Shown: piece after piece, positions 1 to 14,300 of the stretch
Layout of the letters: the number at the start of each line of letters is the position of its first letter
How positions within the stretch are numbered: position 1 is the stretch's first letter
Assembly (NCBI RefSeq): GCF_032854445.1
Contig: NC_088302.1
Location: forward strand, 50,186,046-50,250,045
Direction of reading: 5' to 3'
Source of the DNA: Liolophura sinensis
Lineage: Eukaryota; Mollusca; Polyplacophora; Chitonida; Chitonidae
DNA length: 64,000 bases
The notes under the pieces: generated by a model
The model's input: the letters and a program-made list of their open reading frames with translations, nothing else
Told to the model about the DNA's origin: nothing
Database searches by the model: none
Program-made: the position numbers and the translations under genes

Positions 1-2079
1 TATTAGATTGCCTGAAATCTCACTGACTAATAATAATTAATTGATTAATAATGTACCTAAAAGAAAGAAAAGAAAAAAAAAATAAGTGGTCTTATAGCAT
101 AAAGAGGACAAATGCAGGAGGGAATGTTTACAAGATTGGAAAGCCTTGAAAAACATAAAAATCATAAAAACATCAAGGTGGGAGAAAATAAAAAGTTAGA
201 TTGTCAGATTTACTTTTATCGCATTCAAATAAAACGTAAAATAAAATTGTAGTTGCCTAATGCTGGTAAAAGGTAAAGGAATTATGTGAGATGAAAGTTA
301 TTTGTGATTCTTGGAAGGGTATAACTATGTAGGTCGCTTCAGAATAACGCTGCGCTGACAACTGATGCACTCACTGTCTACTAGTTGCTATAAACAAATC
401 TCACACAAAGAAACAGATTGATGTCAAGAATTGCGAATTTTCTTTTAGCCCATACTCACATCACCATACATGTACATGGAGACAGATCACATTTTTTTTA
501 TGAGCTAAAGTATGGTGAAGGCTGTACATGTATATGTATCATATGTTTGTCTGCATTTGCTTATTACCAGATTTTTTCTGTGTTTTAACTTTTTGGCCTT
601 ATCATAGCAATGTGGCAGAGAGATGAGTGTATTAATCTTAATGAACCATTTTATAGAGACCATTTTCGTGCACAGTTTCTGAAGGAAATGTTTCAGTATT
701 TTTTTTTGTTCGTGAGATTGTAATCATTAGCTCTGTAATACATTAATAAGGTCTTAAAGCTACATAGCTATTTCCAGATGAGCAAATTGATAACATGTGT
801 ATGTTACATATTTATTTGGGTAGTTTTTTTAGTTTAACACAAACATTTGCATACTTATGTATGTACATGTAACTAAAGAAATTGGGGTAGCCATCATATG
901 TACATTGTATGAACTGGATGGGACCATGGATTGTTGAAATATGGTCGACAAGCTGAGCACATGCAGTACAACTCCAGATTTCCATCTCCTATTTTGTTTG
1001 TATAAAGTACTGTGTGGATGTAAAGCCTCGTTTGTGATGGCCTCCTCCCCTAGAAGGCACGAGGGCTTTAAACCAGCTGTTACAATAATGATCTCATGCT
1101 AGTGACAAGAACACACAGTTAGCTGACTCGTGCCATTTTTTGTGTATTTTATGAATGTGCATGTGGCTATAAATGTTCGCCAATTTGACAAATAGTTCTG
1201 TTCCCAGATGTTTTTACATTCACTGTTCACCACTTTAATATTGATCAGGCCCTGCTTTAATTTTGGTGTTCTCTCACTGTGCCACAAACATCAGTGTATG
1301 TATAGTTACTGTCAACTATTTTTTTTTTTTTTTATGGCAGCATAGTATAAATTCTTCACCAAGAAGTTGGTGAGCTAGGAGATAAAACTTCTTTTTGCCC
1401 GTCTTTGTGGTTGTGTGTCTGGATAACCATGTGGTTATGGTTCACTTTAGCTTCAGTCTGTTTGCTCAGTTTGCATATATATTTATATTATGCATGTAAG
1501 TTTGTGTGAGGTCAACACATCACATCGACAGAAAAAAGTATTGAAAGTTCTGCGTGAAACAGTCTGTTGTAAAATACCTTGCACCACAAAATACACATAG
1601 AGATAATTCAAAAACCACTCAGGTCATATGTTTTATTCTGGAACGATTTTAACACTTTTTAAAACACAAAACACAAGTATTTGGATGTTTCTGTACTGAT
1701 TACTTTGTGATGATGGTGACTGAAGTAACTGTGAAACTAATTAGAAAGGGCTTTGTATAAAGTTTCATTTGACCATGCTTGAAAACAAAATGTAAATGCA
1801 TAAAAACCCATTTTCAATATATACACAGTTAATATCTTGATTGTAATCTGTCCTTTGCTGATTGTGTTCATTTTGTATTGTTTTGTATAGCATATAATTA
1901 CTGAATTCATGGTAACTTTTGATACCCTTATGCGTTTAAACTGTTCGTCTGGTCACTGTTAATATTAACTTGTAAATGCGTGTTTGTTTTGTCACCCTGT
2001 CAGATGGCCTCCGGGAAGAACAGTTTTTGTAACTGACAGAGTAAATGTTCATCATTTGTCACCCTCAGAAAATAAAGTT

Positions 2080-2145
<66 letters not shown>

Positions 2146-2224
2146 CTGTTAACAGGTAAGGACACATGAGATTAATTTTTATACTGGTGTTGTATTCTGT
2201 ATGTATATTTTTCTTGCGTTACAG
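1..2224. other. AT-rich sequence left of the first visible gene A exon
   Basis: No SLC6 TM1-TM4 exon and no other convincing exon was seen on either strand. It is presumably gene A intron. It contains poly-T runs and ends in a long TA microsatellite. Confidence 0.5.
2084..2142. repeat. (TA)n microsatellite
   Basis: An uninterrupted alternating TA run of about 58 bp follows an AATAAAGTT word, about 80 bp before gene A's TM5 exon acceptor. Confidence 0.95.
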
Positions 2225-2359
2225 GTTGTCTATTTCACGGCCACATTTCCATACCTAGTTCTGCTGATTTTGTTGGTAAGAGGAGTTACTCTCCCAGGCT
2301 CCATGGACGGAATAAGATTTTACATGGTTCCACAGTGGGAAAGACTTCTTGAATTCAAG
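2225..2359 (+). CDS. Gene A exon: TM5 and EL3
   Basis: The exon is 135 bp, phase 0 at both ends. Acceptor TTACAG precedes 2225 and donor GTAAAT follows 2359. It encodes [20 protein letters not shown] then an extracellular loop ending QWERLLEFK. The same [10 protein letters not shown] segment starts TM5 in glycine transporters. Confidence 0.93.
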
Positions 2360-5300
2360 GTAAATGCATTGCAAGGTTTTTTTGGTGTGTGCATGTGGTC
2401 AGTATGCAAGTACGGAATAAATATTAAATGGTCCAGAATGTACATGTAGGTGTTTTTAAAACAATATCATGAATTATGTTAATTTTTGTACAGGACACCA
2501 CAAGAGCTGATGTTGAACATGCGACCTCATTGGTCAAAGGCAATCCAGGTGAACGCATTAGAGGGCGAATGCCTGAAACCTTTTTGCATTTGTGTATTGT
2601 TATACGTAAGTCATAGCCAGCTAGCTCCAGCTGAGCTTGATCTGATGCCAATTTAGTAAGCCTATCTACTGTCAAAAACATAAATCACAATGTTGTTTTG
2701 GGTGAAAACTTGTGAAACACACTGATGGTTAAAGTAGACCATAGTACTCTGTAGTTTCTGTAAAACAAGGAAACTATATTATTGGGACCTTAAAGTACAT
2801 CTGTACCAATGTAATGCTGAGATCCTTTCAAGTGTGTGTCAAGAAACCAAACATCCTGTGTATGCATAGCCAACATAAACTGAATTTGATTGAAAACCTG
2901 AAGGACCTCTGAAAGTTGGAAGAATAATTCTATGAAGTCCTATACATCAAAGAAAATCACCAGCTCGAATGATGGTTATTGCCAGCATTGTGATTATTGC
3001 TGCTTAATTGTACAGGTGTGGGGAGATGCTGCTGTTCAGATTTTCTACTCTGTTGGAATGGCCTGGGGTGGATTGGTCACCATGGCCAGTTACAATAAGT
3101 TCAACAACAACGTGTACAGGTAAACATCGTTCCCCTAATTCCATATTCATGTATTGTCTTCTCCTTGGGTGGATTTATAAACAAAATCAGTTCAGCAACA
3201 ATGTTCACATGCAGGTGAAACATCCTTCTCTTATTTCTGTATTAATGTATTGCCTGCGTGAATATGTAAATACAATCATTCAACAACAGTGTCTGTGTTC
3301 CTGAATTCCATTTTGATGTATTAAATTGTCTGGTACATGAAGGTAATATTGGTCTGTGTCTGTGTGTGTGAACTACAACACTACGTGTGTGACCATTTTC
3401 TACATCACTGATACTGCTATTTCACCATTTTTTTCACTGGAGATGACTCCACTGTCTAAAGCTGGACAACACTTCCAATAGTATATATGAAATGCCCTGA
3501 CCCTGTTTTTGTTACATCTTGTAGAGATGCTATGATGTTGCCTTTGATGAACTGTGGAACGTCTGTTTTTGCCGGCTTTGTCATTTTTTCCATCCTTGGA
3601 TTCATGGCTCATGAGACTGGAGTTAGCATTGACAAAGTGGTCACACAAGGTAATGTCCTATATACAGTACATATGTACCTCTTATCTATACACACTGTTA
3701 CATCTATGTCTGTCATGTAAGTACATGTATGTAATTTCTGATAACATGACACATTTGATTAGCCAAAATTACTCAAGTCTCACCTGACATATTCTAAATG
3801 TGCTATACCATAGTTCAGTGATGGTTTCCAAGAAACCAGATAATTGTCAAAGGTAGCTATCCTGAGGTACAGTACTGCTCAATCCTGACGATATATTATT
3901 TGGCGGGGATATGGGTGGGAACATCCACGTAGGAAGGGGGTATTGTCACAGGAAGATTTTCATGTCATACACGGATCATACAGCCAAGACAGGTGTACCA
4001 TCCTTGTATGATGGGTGCATAGGATCCGGGAATGATGGGCGTAGGATACGACCATCATCCGCATAGGGTTTCAAGACATATAGAAACATTCACACATAAA
4101 CTCATGTAACTTACAACAAATGCCACGTTGTTCAACACCAACCGTGTTATAGATGGAGTTTTGACTGTTTCCACAATAATTCGCTTTGAAGTGCCATCTC
4201 TAATGTATGAGTTATAACAGAAATTTTACATGATAATTTAGGCACCATGAATGGCTAATTTGTCATATTAGTACAGCTTTTAGCGAGAACTTATGTCATG
4301 GGTTGTCCTGGACTGGGGTTACGATTTTACTTTTGGATGGGCAGATTACGCGCGTAGAGTATAGGATATTGTTAGGATCAGGCAATACTGTAGCCGGAAG
4401 ATGATGTAGCTCTTTATGTATTGGTACTGGTATCTATTACATGTTTCAGCATGAAGTTTAAAAAAAGGTAATAATTTTATCAGGTTGTATAATAAAAGGA
4501 AAATGTCAGCTCTTAAGAATGACTTAAGAATTGGCAATACATGTTGTGAAACATGTATACACGGCAGGGTTTATTAATAATTAATTTACCTACAAAACAT
4601 GTTATTTTGCCCTTGCTGATGGCATAATGTTGTTTCATTTATGTGTGGAGCATTGTGGTTTAATAAAGAATGCTATGTTGTGGTTGTGACTGAGTGTTAA
4701 AATTGTTGCTGACTTGTGTGACAGGTCCAGGCTTGGTGTTTGTGGTGTACCCAGAGGCTGTGACCAATCTTCCCATCTCCCCGCTCTGGGCCATCCTCTT
4801 CTTCCTCATGCTGTTCACAATTGGACTGGACAGTCAGGTAAAACACTGTTTCTCACAACTCCATTTCTGACAGTTTAGTGCACATTGCCTCCAGATGACA
4901 CATGTGTAGTTAGGATTGCAGCTTTCTTGCTGACGGGATCAAAATTCTAGAATGTTTTGATCATTATATATGTAAGTGTACTGCATATAAACTCTCTCTA
5001 GTTTCAATGCCAGTACTTTTTCTATTCCAGTCTGAGTAACAGGACTATCCCTGAGAACCTACCTTAAAAAAATAAATAAATAAATAAAATAAAAATAAAT
5101 TTGCATTGTTCTGCACTGTGCCATAAAAGTTTTCTTGCTGAAAATTTGTATATGTATGTATATACCAAAAACAAAAACTGATTAATTTCTTTAGGAAATA
5201 ACCTGAGAAACATAGAAAACTGTAATTCTAGTTCCACATATCTGAAGCATGTTACTGACTAGTCAGCATTGTCTTTGTATCAGAACAAAGTGTTTTTAAA

Positions 5301-8300
5301 CAGCAGATTAAATGAAAGGTGCTTACATGTTTGCTAACCATGTCCAGAAGATGATGGTTCAGTTACCTGTATTTCCATCTTCTCCTACCATAAGTGTGAC
5401 CATGATTTTGGAGAATCTATAGTGTGTTCCATTTTCAAAATGCATTTTGAAAATTAAAGCTTGGTACATTGTATCATAAGCCATGCATTTATGAACTGAG
5501 ACATACATGTAGTATATGTATATGCACAGCAAGAACTTATGGCAGAAATGATGTTCATGTAGCATTGGAGAGAAAGTAAAAGCCAATGACCTAATGAAGA
5601 ATCCTATCTGGTTGATTTGAGTAATACTATGAAATATGTACTCTGGAATGTCTGATGTGTTGGCTTTCTAAACACACGGTGGCGCCAGTGTATAAATATG
5701 AAAGGCTGTATCACTTTCACCTTACATTACTCTCCAGCCTTATGCAATCTCTAGTAGATTCCTGGCAAGTAGAGATATGCTGACAAGCATACACTGTATA
5801 TGTCAGCCCCAAAAATTCCTGCTGACTTTTCCATTTTTCCATCCCCTAGTTGCACAGTGACCTCACCAGAATGTTTCTTAATTTTTGTGTTCTTAAATTT
5901 GTTCCGTAAATTATTTACAAAAGGCTTGGCATTTAAACTGCTGTTTTAACTCACTTTGATCTATTTGAACTCTTACAGATTTGAATTATGTTTATGGTTC
6001 TTGGCTCTTTGTTAGAAGAGCCCTGCATGCCATTCCCCAATCCATATGTTACCTGTAGAACTGCTGGTATATATGTCATCAAGATATTCACCTTGTTACA
6101 GGCAGGGGTGGGAAGGGATTTTGCTTAACTGTAGTTACACAAAAATGCATATGTTGTAATTCCTTGCTTTTTGAGTTTTCTTGTTTTATGATTTAAAATT
6201 GGGTGGGAGCTATACTTATATGAATATTTAACTTATACAAAATGTTTTTGGTACATTTTTCAGGTAATTGTAACTTGTTGACATAACTTATTGTGCATAA
6301 ATTATACATATGTGATGTACCTATCATACCACTATATGTCAAAGTGCTATCAATACATAAGACAGATGTTAATTTGAATTCCTCATTCAAGCATTCAACT
6401 TGAAGCTTGCTTGACACTCGAAAGGTTGAGTGATGCGTTATGAGTTACGACTTGGGCAGGACAAGAGGTAAGCTTAGTATGCCAAACCAGTCTCATCTTC
6501 ATGGATTTGTTACTTGTTGATTCAAGGCAAACTTACAATTCTCTTTAGCCTCTTCTTCATCACTTTAGTGTATGACTGTGTAAATTCTTCATACCTGTTG
6601 TAGCTTTAATTAATTTTTAAGTTTCCTAATTGCATGAATTCAAACTGGCCAGCTGGTCAGTGGAAGGAGCATATGGTGTTTTCTTTGCAAAAATACAAGT
6701 AACAACTTCTCAGACAGTGACTGCTAGTTGGCATGTGGTGTTCTCTGCTATAGCAGGTTTTAATGCGGAGTCCATGCAGGTTATTCAACATAAGCATGCA
6801 TTGTTAAAGCCAGATATCACGTAAATCGATTTCATAATCACAAGCTATGAGCAAGTCCTAATGAAAAACGATGAGTGACATCAGCTGAAACTTGAGGGCT
6901 TCTCTTGAATAATCTTCTCTATTTTCTCACAACACGGGTTCCATCACGGCAACATAATATTGGGGAAAGAAAAGCACATCAAAACATTTTGTGCATTCAA
7001 GTTTGTTAAAGTTTCAGTTACTCATTATTTTTTTTTTCTCAATGGTTAAAAAAGAAAAGTGAAAACATTGGTGTGTACTGGTCTTTTTTAAATTCATAAC
7101 CTATTTATTTCAAGTAAACACTTAATGTGACTAAATTGTATTTGGCCTGATGTCTTTATTAGAAAAAGGGAACATTTGGGGAGGGGTAAGGAAAAATTTA
7201 TTAAGAAATTAACAAACACTTTGGAACAGTGCTTTATTAATTGGCCTTTGAGCTGTAAGTGTTGTGAGAAATGTGTAGTTTTTGTAATATGAAGTATGAA
7301 AATATTTTAATATGTATGTGTATTACTGTTGCTGTCAGGACAGTAGTTTTGTAAAAGTTGTGAAGTATGTACAGAAGGAGGTTTCGTCTGATTAAACGAT
7401 GTGCAGTATTTAAAAGGGTTGTAATACTGGAATTTGTTAACACTAAAGTGACACTTTTAGTGCCACTTACATGTAATAGTAAAAGGGAGACATATTGTTT
7501 GGCCTGACATTAAATTGGGTGGATACATACATGTATAGAGTATTGAACCAGCGGCTGAGCCTGATGTGATCTGCTGCTCTAATAACAGTTAAATCAGATC
7601 TGATCTCAGTGGCCATGCCATTGCAGCTGGTCCCTTCTCCCACCCTTGTGTCCCCAATTGGTTGGTCAGTCCACACCAATCCAAGAAGTGGGGGGTAGAG
7701 GTAGTCTTTGTTTCTGCTGTAACACAATACTCCTCCACTGTTGAATTTGCTAGCCTGGGGAGGTCTTGTATTTGAGGAATCTGCTAGTATGTTGATGTCA
7801 TGGATCCAAAGCTGTCTTCACAATGGATCAGCCCTCTACTCAATTACAAAGTCTGACTTGTGTTTGGGCTGTGTCTGACCCCCGCAGAGGTCATTGCTAT
7901 GACTACAGCAGTGTCCTCAAACTGGAAAGATACAGGGTAACTGAGCCTATTGATTTCTTGGGCAGAGCCTCTGTTGCTGAGTAAAAGTGCATGTGGTAAT
8001 CTGCTATTGATGCATAAAAAAGTAAGGTTGCCTGGAAACAGGACTGACTTGCAGGTGAAGGGGTGAAGCCATGTGGGGGGAAAGCTATGTAAACAGAAAA
8101 CTAACTGCACCTCCTTACCCTCTGGCTTTTAACCTCACATAGTATGTCCATCATTGAAAAGATGGTTTGAGCCTCAGGAAAGAAATTAGGGAGGTACTAT
8201 TTAGTATTTTTTGTGTGTTATATAGACATTTGTCATTGAATTGTGAAGGCAGTAATATCAGAATACACTGGGTTGTGCTCATTCTCATGCCCACGCTCAC

Positions 8301-11300
8301 GGATTAATTGTGATGAGTGGGCTAAGCTTACTGGGGATGTCTTCTCATATTTGCATGTATAGTGAGGAGTTATGCTGTTTTTAATTAATCTTCTACTACA
8401 AAATTTATTTGGTCTTACTCTCTGTACATGTAAGTTCTAGCATATGCTCATTGGTGCACGCTGAATTTAATTATTAAAAAAATGGATAACTGGGTTCTGC
8501 TCTCTTTTGAACTGTTCTTATTGTTTTTCAAACCCATGGTTTCATAGATCTCAGATAAATGGTTTCTCAGATAAATGTGCGATGTACATGTTTCTTTTAA
8601 AGTTAGTAATGGAGGACAGTACGTGTATAAAGAATTAGTTACCGTTTTTTAGTAGTTGTTTACGGGTAAATTATTAAATACCATTTTACATATGGTATTA
8701 TGTATTACAGTAGACACATTTTAAATGAGTGTTTCATGACGGATCAGCGTTCATGAGAAATTTGCTGAATGTAGACAATCTACATGTAGCACGTAACACA
8801 CAGTCCATATATGACAGCGTCCAGAATCCTAAAGGGTTGTGTGTGTGAAATGAAAACTATTAAAGCCTACAAAGGCTTGGTTGAAGAAACTGAAGCTGGA
8901 TTTCAGAGCAAGAGGCATTGGAAATATTCCAGACTGGTCTTGTATGTGTAACACTATCTGAGGAAATCTTTCATTCCTCTCATGCACTGGACAGTCAGAA
9001 ATGCAGATTAAAAAAGTATGTTGTTTTTTTTTTATTTTACATTATTTTTATGAAAACTTGCTCTACAGGATAGTTACTGGTAATTATAATATAGGTGTCT
9101 GAGATTAGATTAAAAAACAAAACTTTATTTTCACACTTCTGAACTGTTCCAGAAAGTTATACAGCTGTGGAAAATTTAAAAGTTGCTTATTTTGGGAGTT
9201 TGAGGCATAAAAGATAAATGTTGACTGCAAATATTTATTAGTACATGTTTAAGTATTAGGATCAGTATTTGTGGTAAAATTTATGTCTTTTTTTTTTCTT
9301 CAAGTAATATATTGAAAATTTTTCAATTTTTGGTTAGTGAAAGTTGCAGTACATGTTGCTATAATAGTGGGTGGTTGATGTATTTTTTTTTATAATATTC
9401 TCTAGCAGATTAACAGATACTTGTAATTAATTACCTGTAGGGAAGCACACACATAATTATGATAGAGGGAGGCTTAAATAATGTTAGAAATGATGTAGTT
9501 GTTACAATTGGTGAAGGTTGACTTACAGTAACTGTAGTTGTGCTAGCCAGGTACTTACAACCTTCAATCAGTACTATGCAGGCTGGAGAGAACTTCCTTA
9601 CCCCCATTTGGAGATAAAAAGTGTTGTTTGTTGTTAAGTAGCTTGTTTGTTTCTTCATACATCCTGCTGATACTCAGACACTCTAACTTGCATCAGATAA
9701 ATGACCTAGATTCTTGTGACTGCATAAAACAAGTTCTTACTGACCTTGTTTGTTAAATATGGGTTAGTGAACTTTTGCTGCAATTTATACATATTTGTCA
9801 TAGAGGAATTCTGCAACAACACAAAGCTCCTATAGTCACCAGTATAAATTTTGATTGATTATCCTTGTTAAAAGGTTACGTGCGATCTGTCACATTATGA
9901 CAATATTGGTATGTCTGGATGTATTGTTTAGCTTATAACCAAGACTTGTGTGAATTAAAAAATAACTGAAGTGGGTAACATTGATGGTTTCTCAACAAAA
10001 ACAACCCTTTTTTTACCTCAGTTTTAAGAGGTGCCCTTCTCTCCAACCTCATATTGTATAGCCATGAAGCTTGAGCTGTGCTAAGTGTAGGTGTATAAAT
10101 TGCTGTAACTGTTGTATAGTTAAATTGTACTTATAATGTTGAAATGTTTCTACCTTTCCTACCCCAAGGCGGCCAGGTGACCGGCAGGTCCCCGAGGAAG
10201 ACTGGTCGCACCACAGACCTCAAGCCACCAATAGGTTCTAATTTGTATCTGTTGCCTGATTACATATATACATGTACATACTCTCATGCTATAAATGGTT
10301 ACCATTACCAAAAAAAAAAAAAAAAATTAAAATAGAGAAAAAGAAGAAAAACATTTACAAAAACACACAGACTTAAATAGAATTTTGTTGTTATTAACTG
10401 TCACGTTCATCATCATACTAACTAGATCATGAGTTAAGGATTACTTTAATACCTGCATTGCAATTGTCTCCAACCCTCCTTTCTTTTGCAGACCTGTACA
10501 AACTCAGGAAGATGTAAATGTAACTTTTTACTCTTATCTAAATTTATCCATTTTTTTCCAAATCTCACTAAAAAACTTAGTGAGATTAAAATACAGTTTC
10601 CAGCAAATGAAAACTAGCCTTAGCTGAACTCTGGGTGTTGTTTTGCCCACGTATTTCTTGATTATGACAGTTTTCCTGAGTTTGTCCAGTTGATTGGAAG
10701 GCCCCCCCTCTCCTTCATGTTAATTTTTATTTACAAATAGGATTATTAATTTCCGTTTTTGCAGGTATATGCAAGTTTGTACCCCGTCATACAGGTTTCT
10801 GTAAGCCAGCAAACTAAAAATTTACCGAAAGTGCTGAAATGTGATGAAAATTTTGAAAAAAGTAAAATTATTCTGGATTGTGACTATTTCATTTTTTTTC
10901 TATTTGTGATGACAGAATTCAACAGTTAAATTGATTGATTATTGCTGAAGAAATTCCCATTGTCAGAAGATCTGTATGACAGAGCGTACAAGATCCATTG
11001 CTATGCTCTAACCTCATGACGGGTTTGTTCTGGTTATAAAATAAAGAAGGAAAAAAGCTAAATTGATCGAAAAGATTGATGTATTATAAATTACTGCTTA
11101 CCTTCACACCACTTCCAAACATTTCATAACTTTCTTTAAATGTGCATGATATCTTATCTAAATTAATCTGTTTGTTAAAAATTGACATCACAGGACAATG
11201 TCGTCATGAGTCCTGACCAGTCAGGACATATTTATTTCTTCACACATTTATTCATTGAAATCTCTCTTTTGTGACTTTTGGCATTGTTTTGTTGATGACA

Positions 11301-14300
11301 ACAACAAAAAAATCTAAATTCCTGGAAACACGTGTTCACTCCATACGATACGCCGACTTCAACTGGTGCATGATTTCAATTTAAAATTAATTTTCACACA
11401 CATGTGATGCCTGGCTGGTCAGTGTTATAGAGTATGTGAAGCCGGACTTGACCGGAACCCAGTCAGAAACGATGCCTTATTGTCTTGTGTTGTCTTTTTT
11501 CTGCAGTTTGGGATGTTCGAGACAATGACCAGTGCTTTTGTGGATGAGTTTCCACAGTACCTGAAAGGGAAGAAGACTCTCTTTACTGCCCTGCTGTGTT
11601 TTATTGAGTTCCTTCTTGGCATTCCGTGCATAACTCAGGTAGCGTATATCATGATCATATAACTACCTGTAAATGTACACAAATTGCTCTTGAACAAGAA
11701 CTCTCAGACACGGACATTTCAAGATACTTTTGTTTCCATTTTTCCTGATCCCTTGGTGGTGGCTAGATTTGGTTTTGGACACTTTAGCCATTGTGTAGTG
11801 TTAAAGGAAGTCCTCTGAAAGGGAGACCATTTTAGCTTCCACCAAGATGACACATTTGATAGTACTTCGGTTTTCTCCATCAGTAAAACTGGGCACCATT
11901 GTGTAAGTGATAAATTTTTAGTATGGGGTTAAAGCATCAATGAGATAAATTCAACTGGTTCCATCACAATTTATATTTCAAACTTGAAGCACTGCATTTC
12001 TGTTTGAATGATGTGAGGTACATGTAGGTGGGGATTTTCGTTTCCAGAGCGTAATTGACATTTTGTAATACATGTTAACTGGGCAGATATTGGATTGAAA
12101 TTTGGTTTGTCTCACATTACAAATAAAACTGACAATATAGTATGTGTATTCCCAGATCTTATGTGCAGAATGTCCTTTGTCCGTGTCTTGTAAATCCTTG
12201 TTAAAACATTTAAGTATGGATTAAATGGATCAATGTGTAGTTTCTATGGTAACAGCACGTGCTTATACTTTGTAGTTGTTATTGACACAACAGCTGCGGT
12301 ACATTGAAATGGCAGAATTATCAGTAATGCTTATTACTTTACTGATCAGCATATATTACCTCTGACTTCTAATTTGCACAAGTAGGACACGTCACCTAAA
12401 CAGCTGAAATCAGTTTGCCATGTAGGTGTTCTTGTAGTGTGAAAGGTGTATATAAGTATATACTCATAAAATGCATCTCTCAGAACAACAACAAAGTCCA
12501 CAAGTCCTGTTATGCATCACAGTATGTTATATAATTACAGGTGGTGTTTGCAAAATTCAGAGTTTCAAAACATTTCTAGAGTAATCAGCTTTACTGTCGA
12601 CTTACATCTATATACCATTAAACCCATGGTACCAAAACAGATATTTCTTGTTTTTAATTAATCCGGTGCACATGTAGATATTAATTTAGAATTGTTTGAT
12701 ACAAGATGTTAGGCACTAACTTGTCACCTTTTATCCTACATGTATGTTCTGCCATATGTTTTCATATATGTGCAGATGTTTAATTTCCAGAACAGTTGTG
12801 GTAAGTTCTATTCATGTCCTGTATGAGTTGGATGGTACCCAAATTCATTACCCACGAAAACAAACTGATACATGTATATAACAAAAATATGAATGTCATT
12901 TGGCCAGTTATTACTCACTGGTACACGTCAGAAGAATACATAAAATACAATTGTCATGTTTGTGAAATGTGGCTTCTGTTTACCATCTGACCCATAAGGG
13001 CATCATTTTAGCCTGAAGTGTGGTTTAATTTGCTGTTTTATTGAAATTGCTGTACATTATTCCCGTTTATGTAGACATCGACTGTTTCTATTTAGAGCTA
13101 GCATTAGTCAAGTACAGGTGTACCTGTACATGGATAGTACTTGTTTAACGGTGATACACGTCACATATGAATGTTTTAATTGCTTTGAACACACAGCAGC
13201 CTGACTGATGACAGACACATAACTGGCTGTTTGTCTTTATTACAGGGTGGTGTCTATGTCCTCCAGATCATGGACTGGTATGCATCCAGCTTCTCCCTTA
13301 TGCTGATTTCCTTGATGGAATGTGTTGTCATTTCATGGGTGTATGGTATGTTAATTTTGCACACAAGAGGAATGTACAGGTTTAATTGATAATCATGCCA
13401 TGCATCATGTTTTTTAATATAAAGAATATCTCAACAAAGAGCGTAAGATTTGTATCTTTTGATTATAGATACTTCAGTCGATTTATGGCATTGACATGTA
13501 TTCTTGTGAAACCCTACCAAGTATGGTTCATGGTAAAATTCAAAGTGAGTGTCATGAAGCTGTGATGCATAGTAGACTTGGACCTAGTTTGTTTCTTTGA
13601 GGTAAGCAGCTCTTCATCAATGAGAAGCAAAAGATAAACCGAGGATGCTGAAATTTAATACCATAATGTGCAAGAATCTGGAGTATTTGACAAAAATAGT
13701 TTGCCATAACACACTCTCTTCCTTTTCATCCCTGAGTTATTTTATTACAACATTTTTAAATGTTAAATTACCATTTCTAAATTTACCCTGCATTACGCAC
13801 CTCAGCCAATCCTGGTTAAGCATTTGCTATAGCCTAAAAATAGTCAGTTGGCTGATGCTATTCTCAGAACTTAGACGTGACCCTCAAAATTTTATTATGA
13901 TTCGCCTAAAATTCTCTGGTTTATTTTGACATCCTATGTGATTTTTGTTTTTCTGTTGAAAGTGTGAAGTCTTTCATATGAAATGAAGGAAATTTTTTTT
14001 TCTTTTTTTTTTTTACAGGGATAAACCGCTTCTACAAGGACATTGAATTGATGATTGGTTACCAGCCCAGTGTATGGTGGAAAATCTGTTGGTGTTTCAT
14101 TACCCCAGCTGTGATTCTGGTAGGTGCTGTATGTTTTCTTGAATGATTCAAGTCAGATTTAAAAAGTTTTTGTTGGTTGACATTTTACATTAACATATAT
14201 ACATCTACAATAGGTCTTCCAGCAACCTACAGATGTTGTGATTTCCAACCCACACCCCCGGCTCTACCCGGTTTCCTCGCACCATAATGCTGGCCACCAT

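Larger units (their letters stand above)
2360..4724 (+). other. Gene A introns at 2360-3015, 3120-3524 and 3650-4724
   Basis: These three introns separate the TM5 to EL4 exons. They are AT-rich unique-looking sequence; no tandem array or SINE was recognised. The first is absent from gene B. Confidence 0.8.

Noticed and set aside
10144-10335. Short open frame with GGCGGCCAGGTGACC wording
   Set aside because: It resembles a repeat fragment (weakly like 2005-2080) ending in poly-A, but the similarity is too slight to call an element.
13645-13929. 94-codon open frame in gene A's intron
   Set aside because: It lies between two firmly placed coding exons in an AT-rich intron, with no family resemblance and no splice sites in phase.
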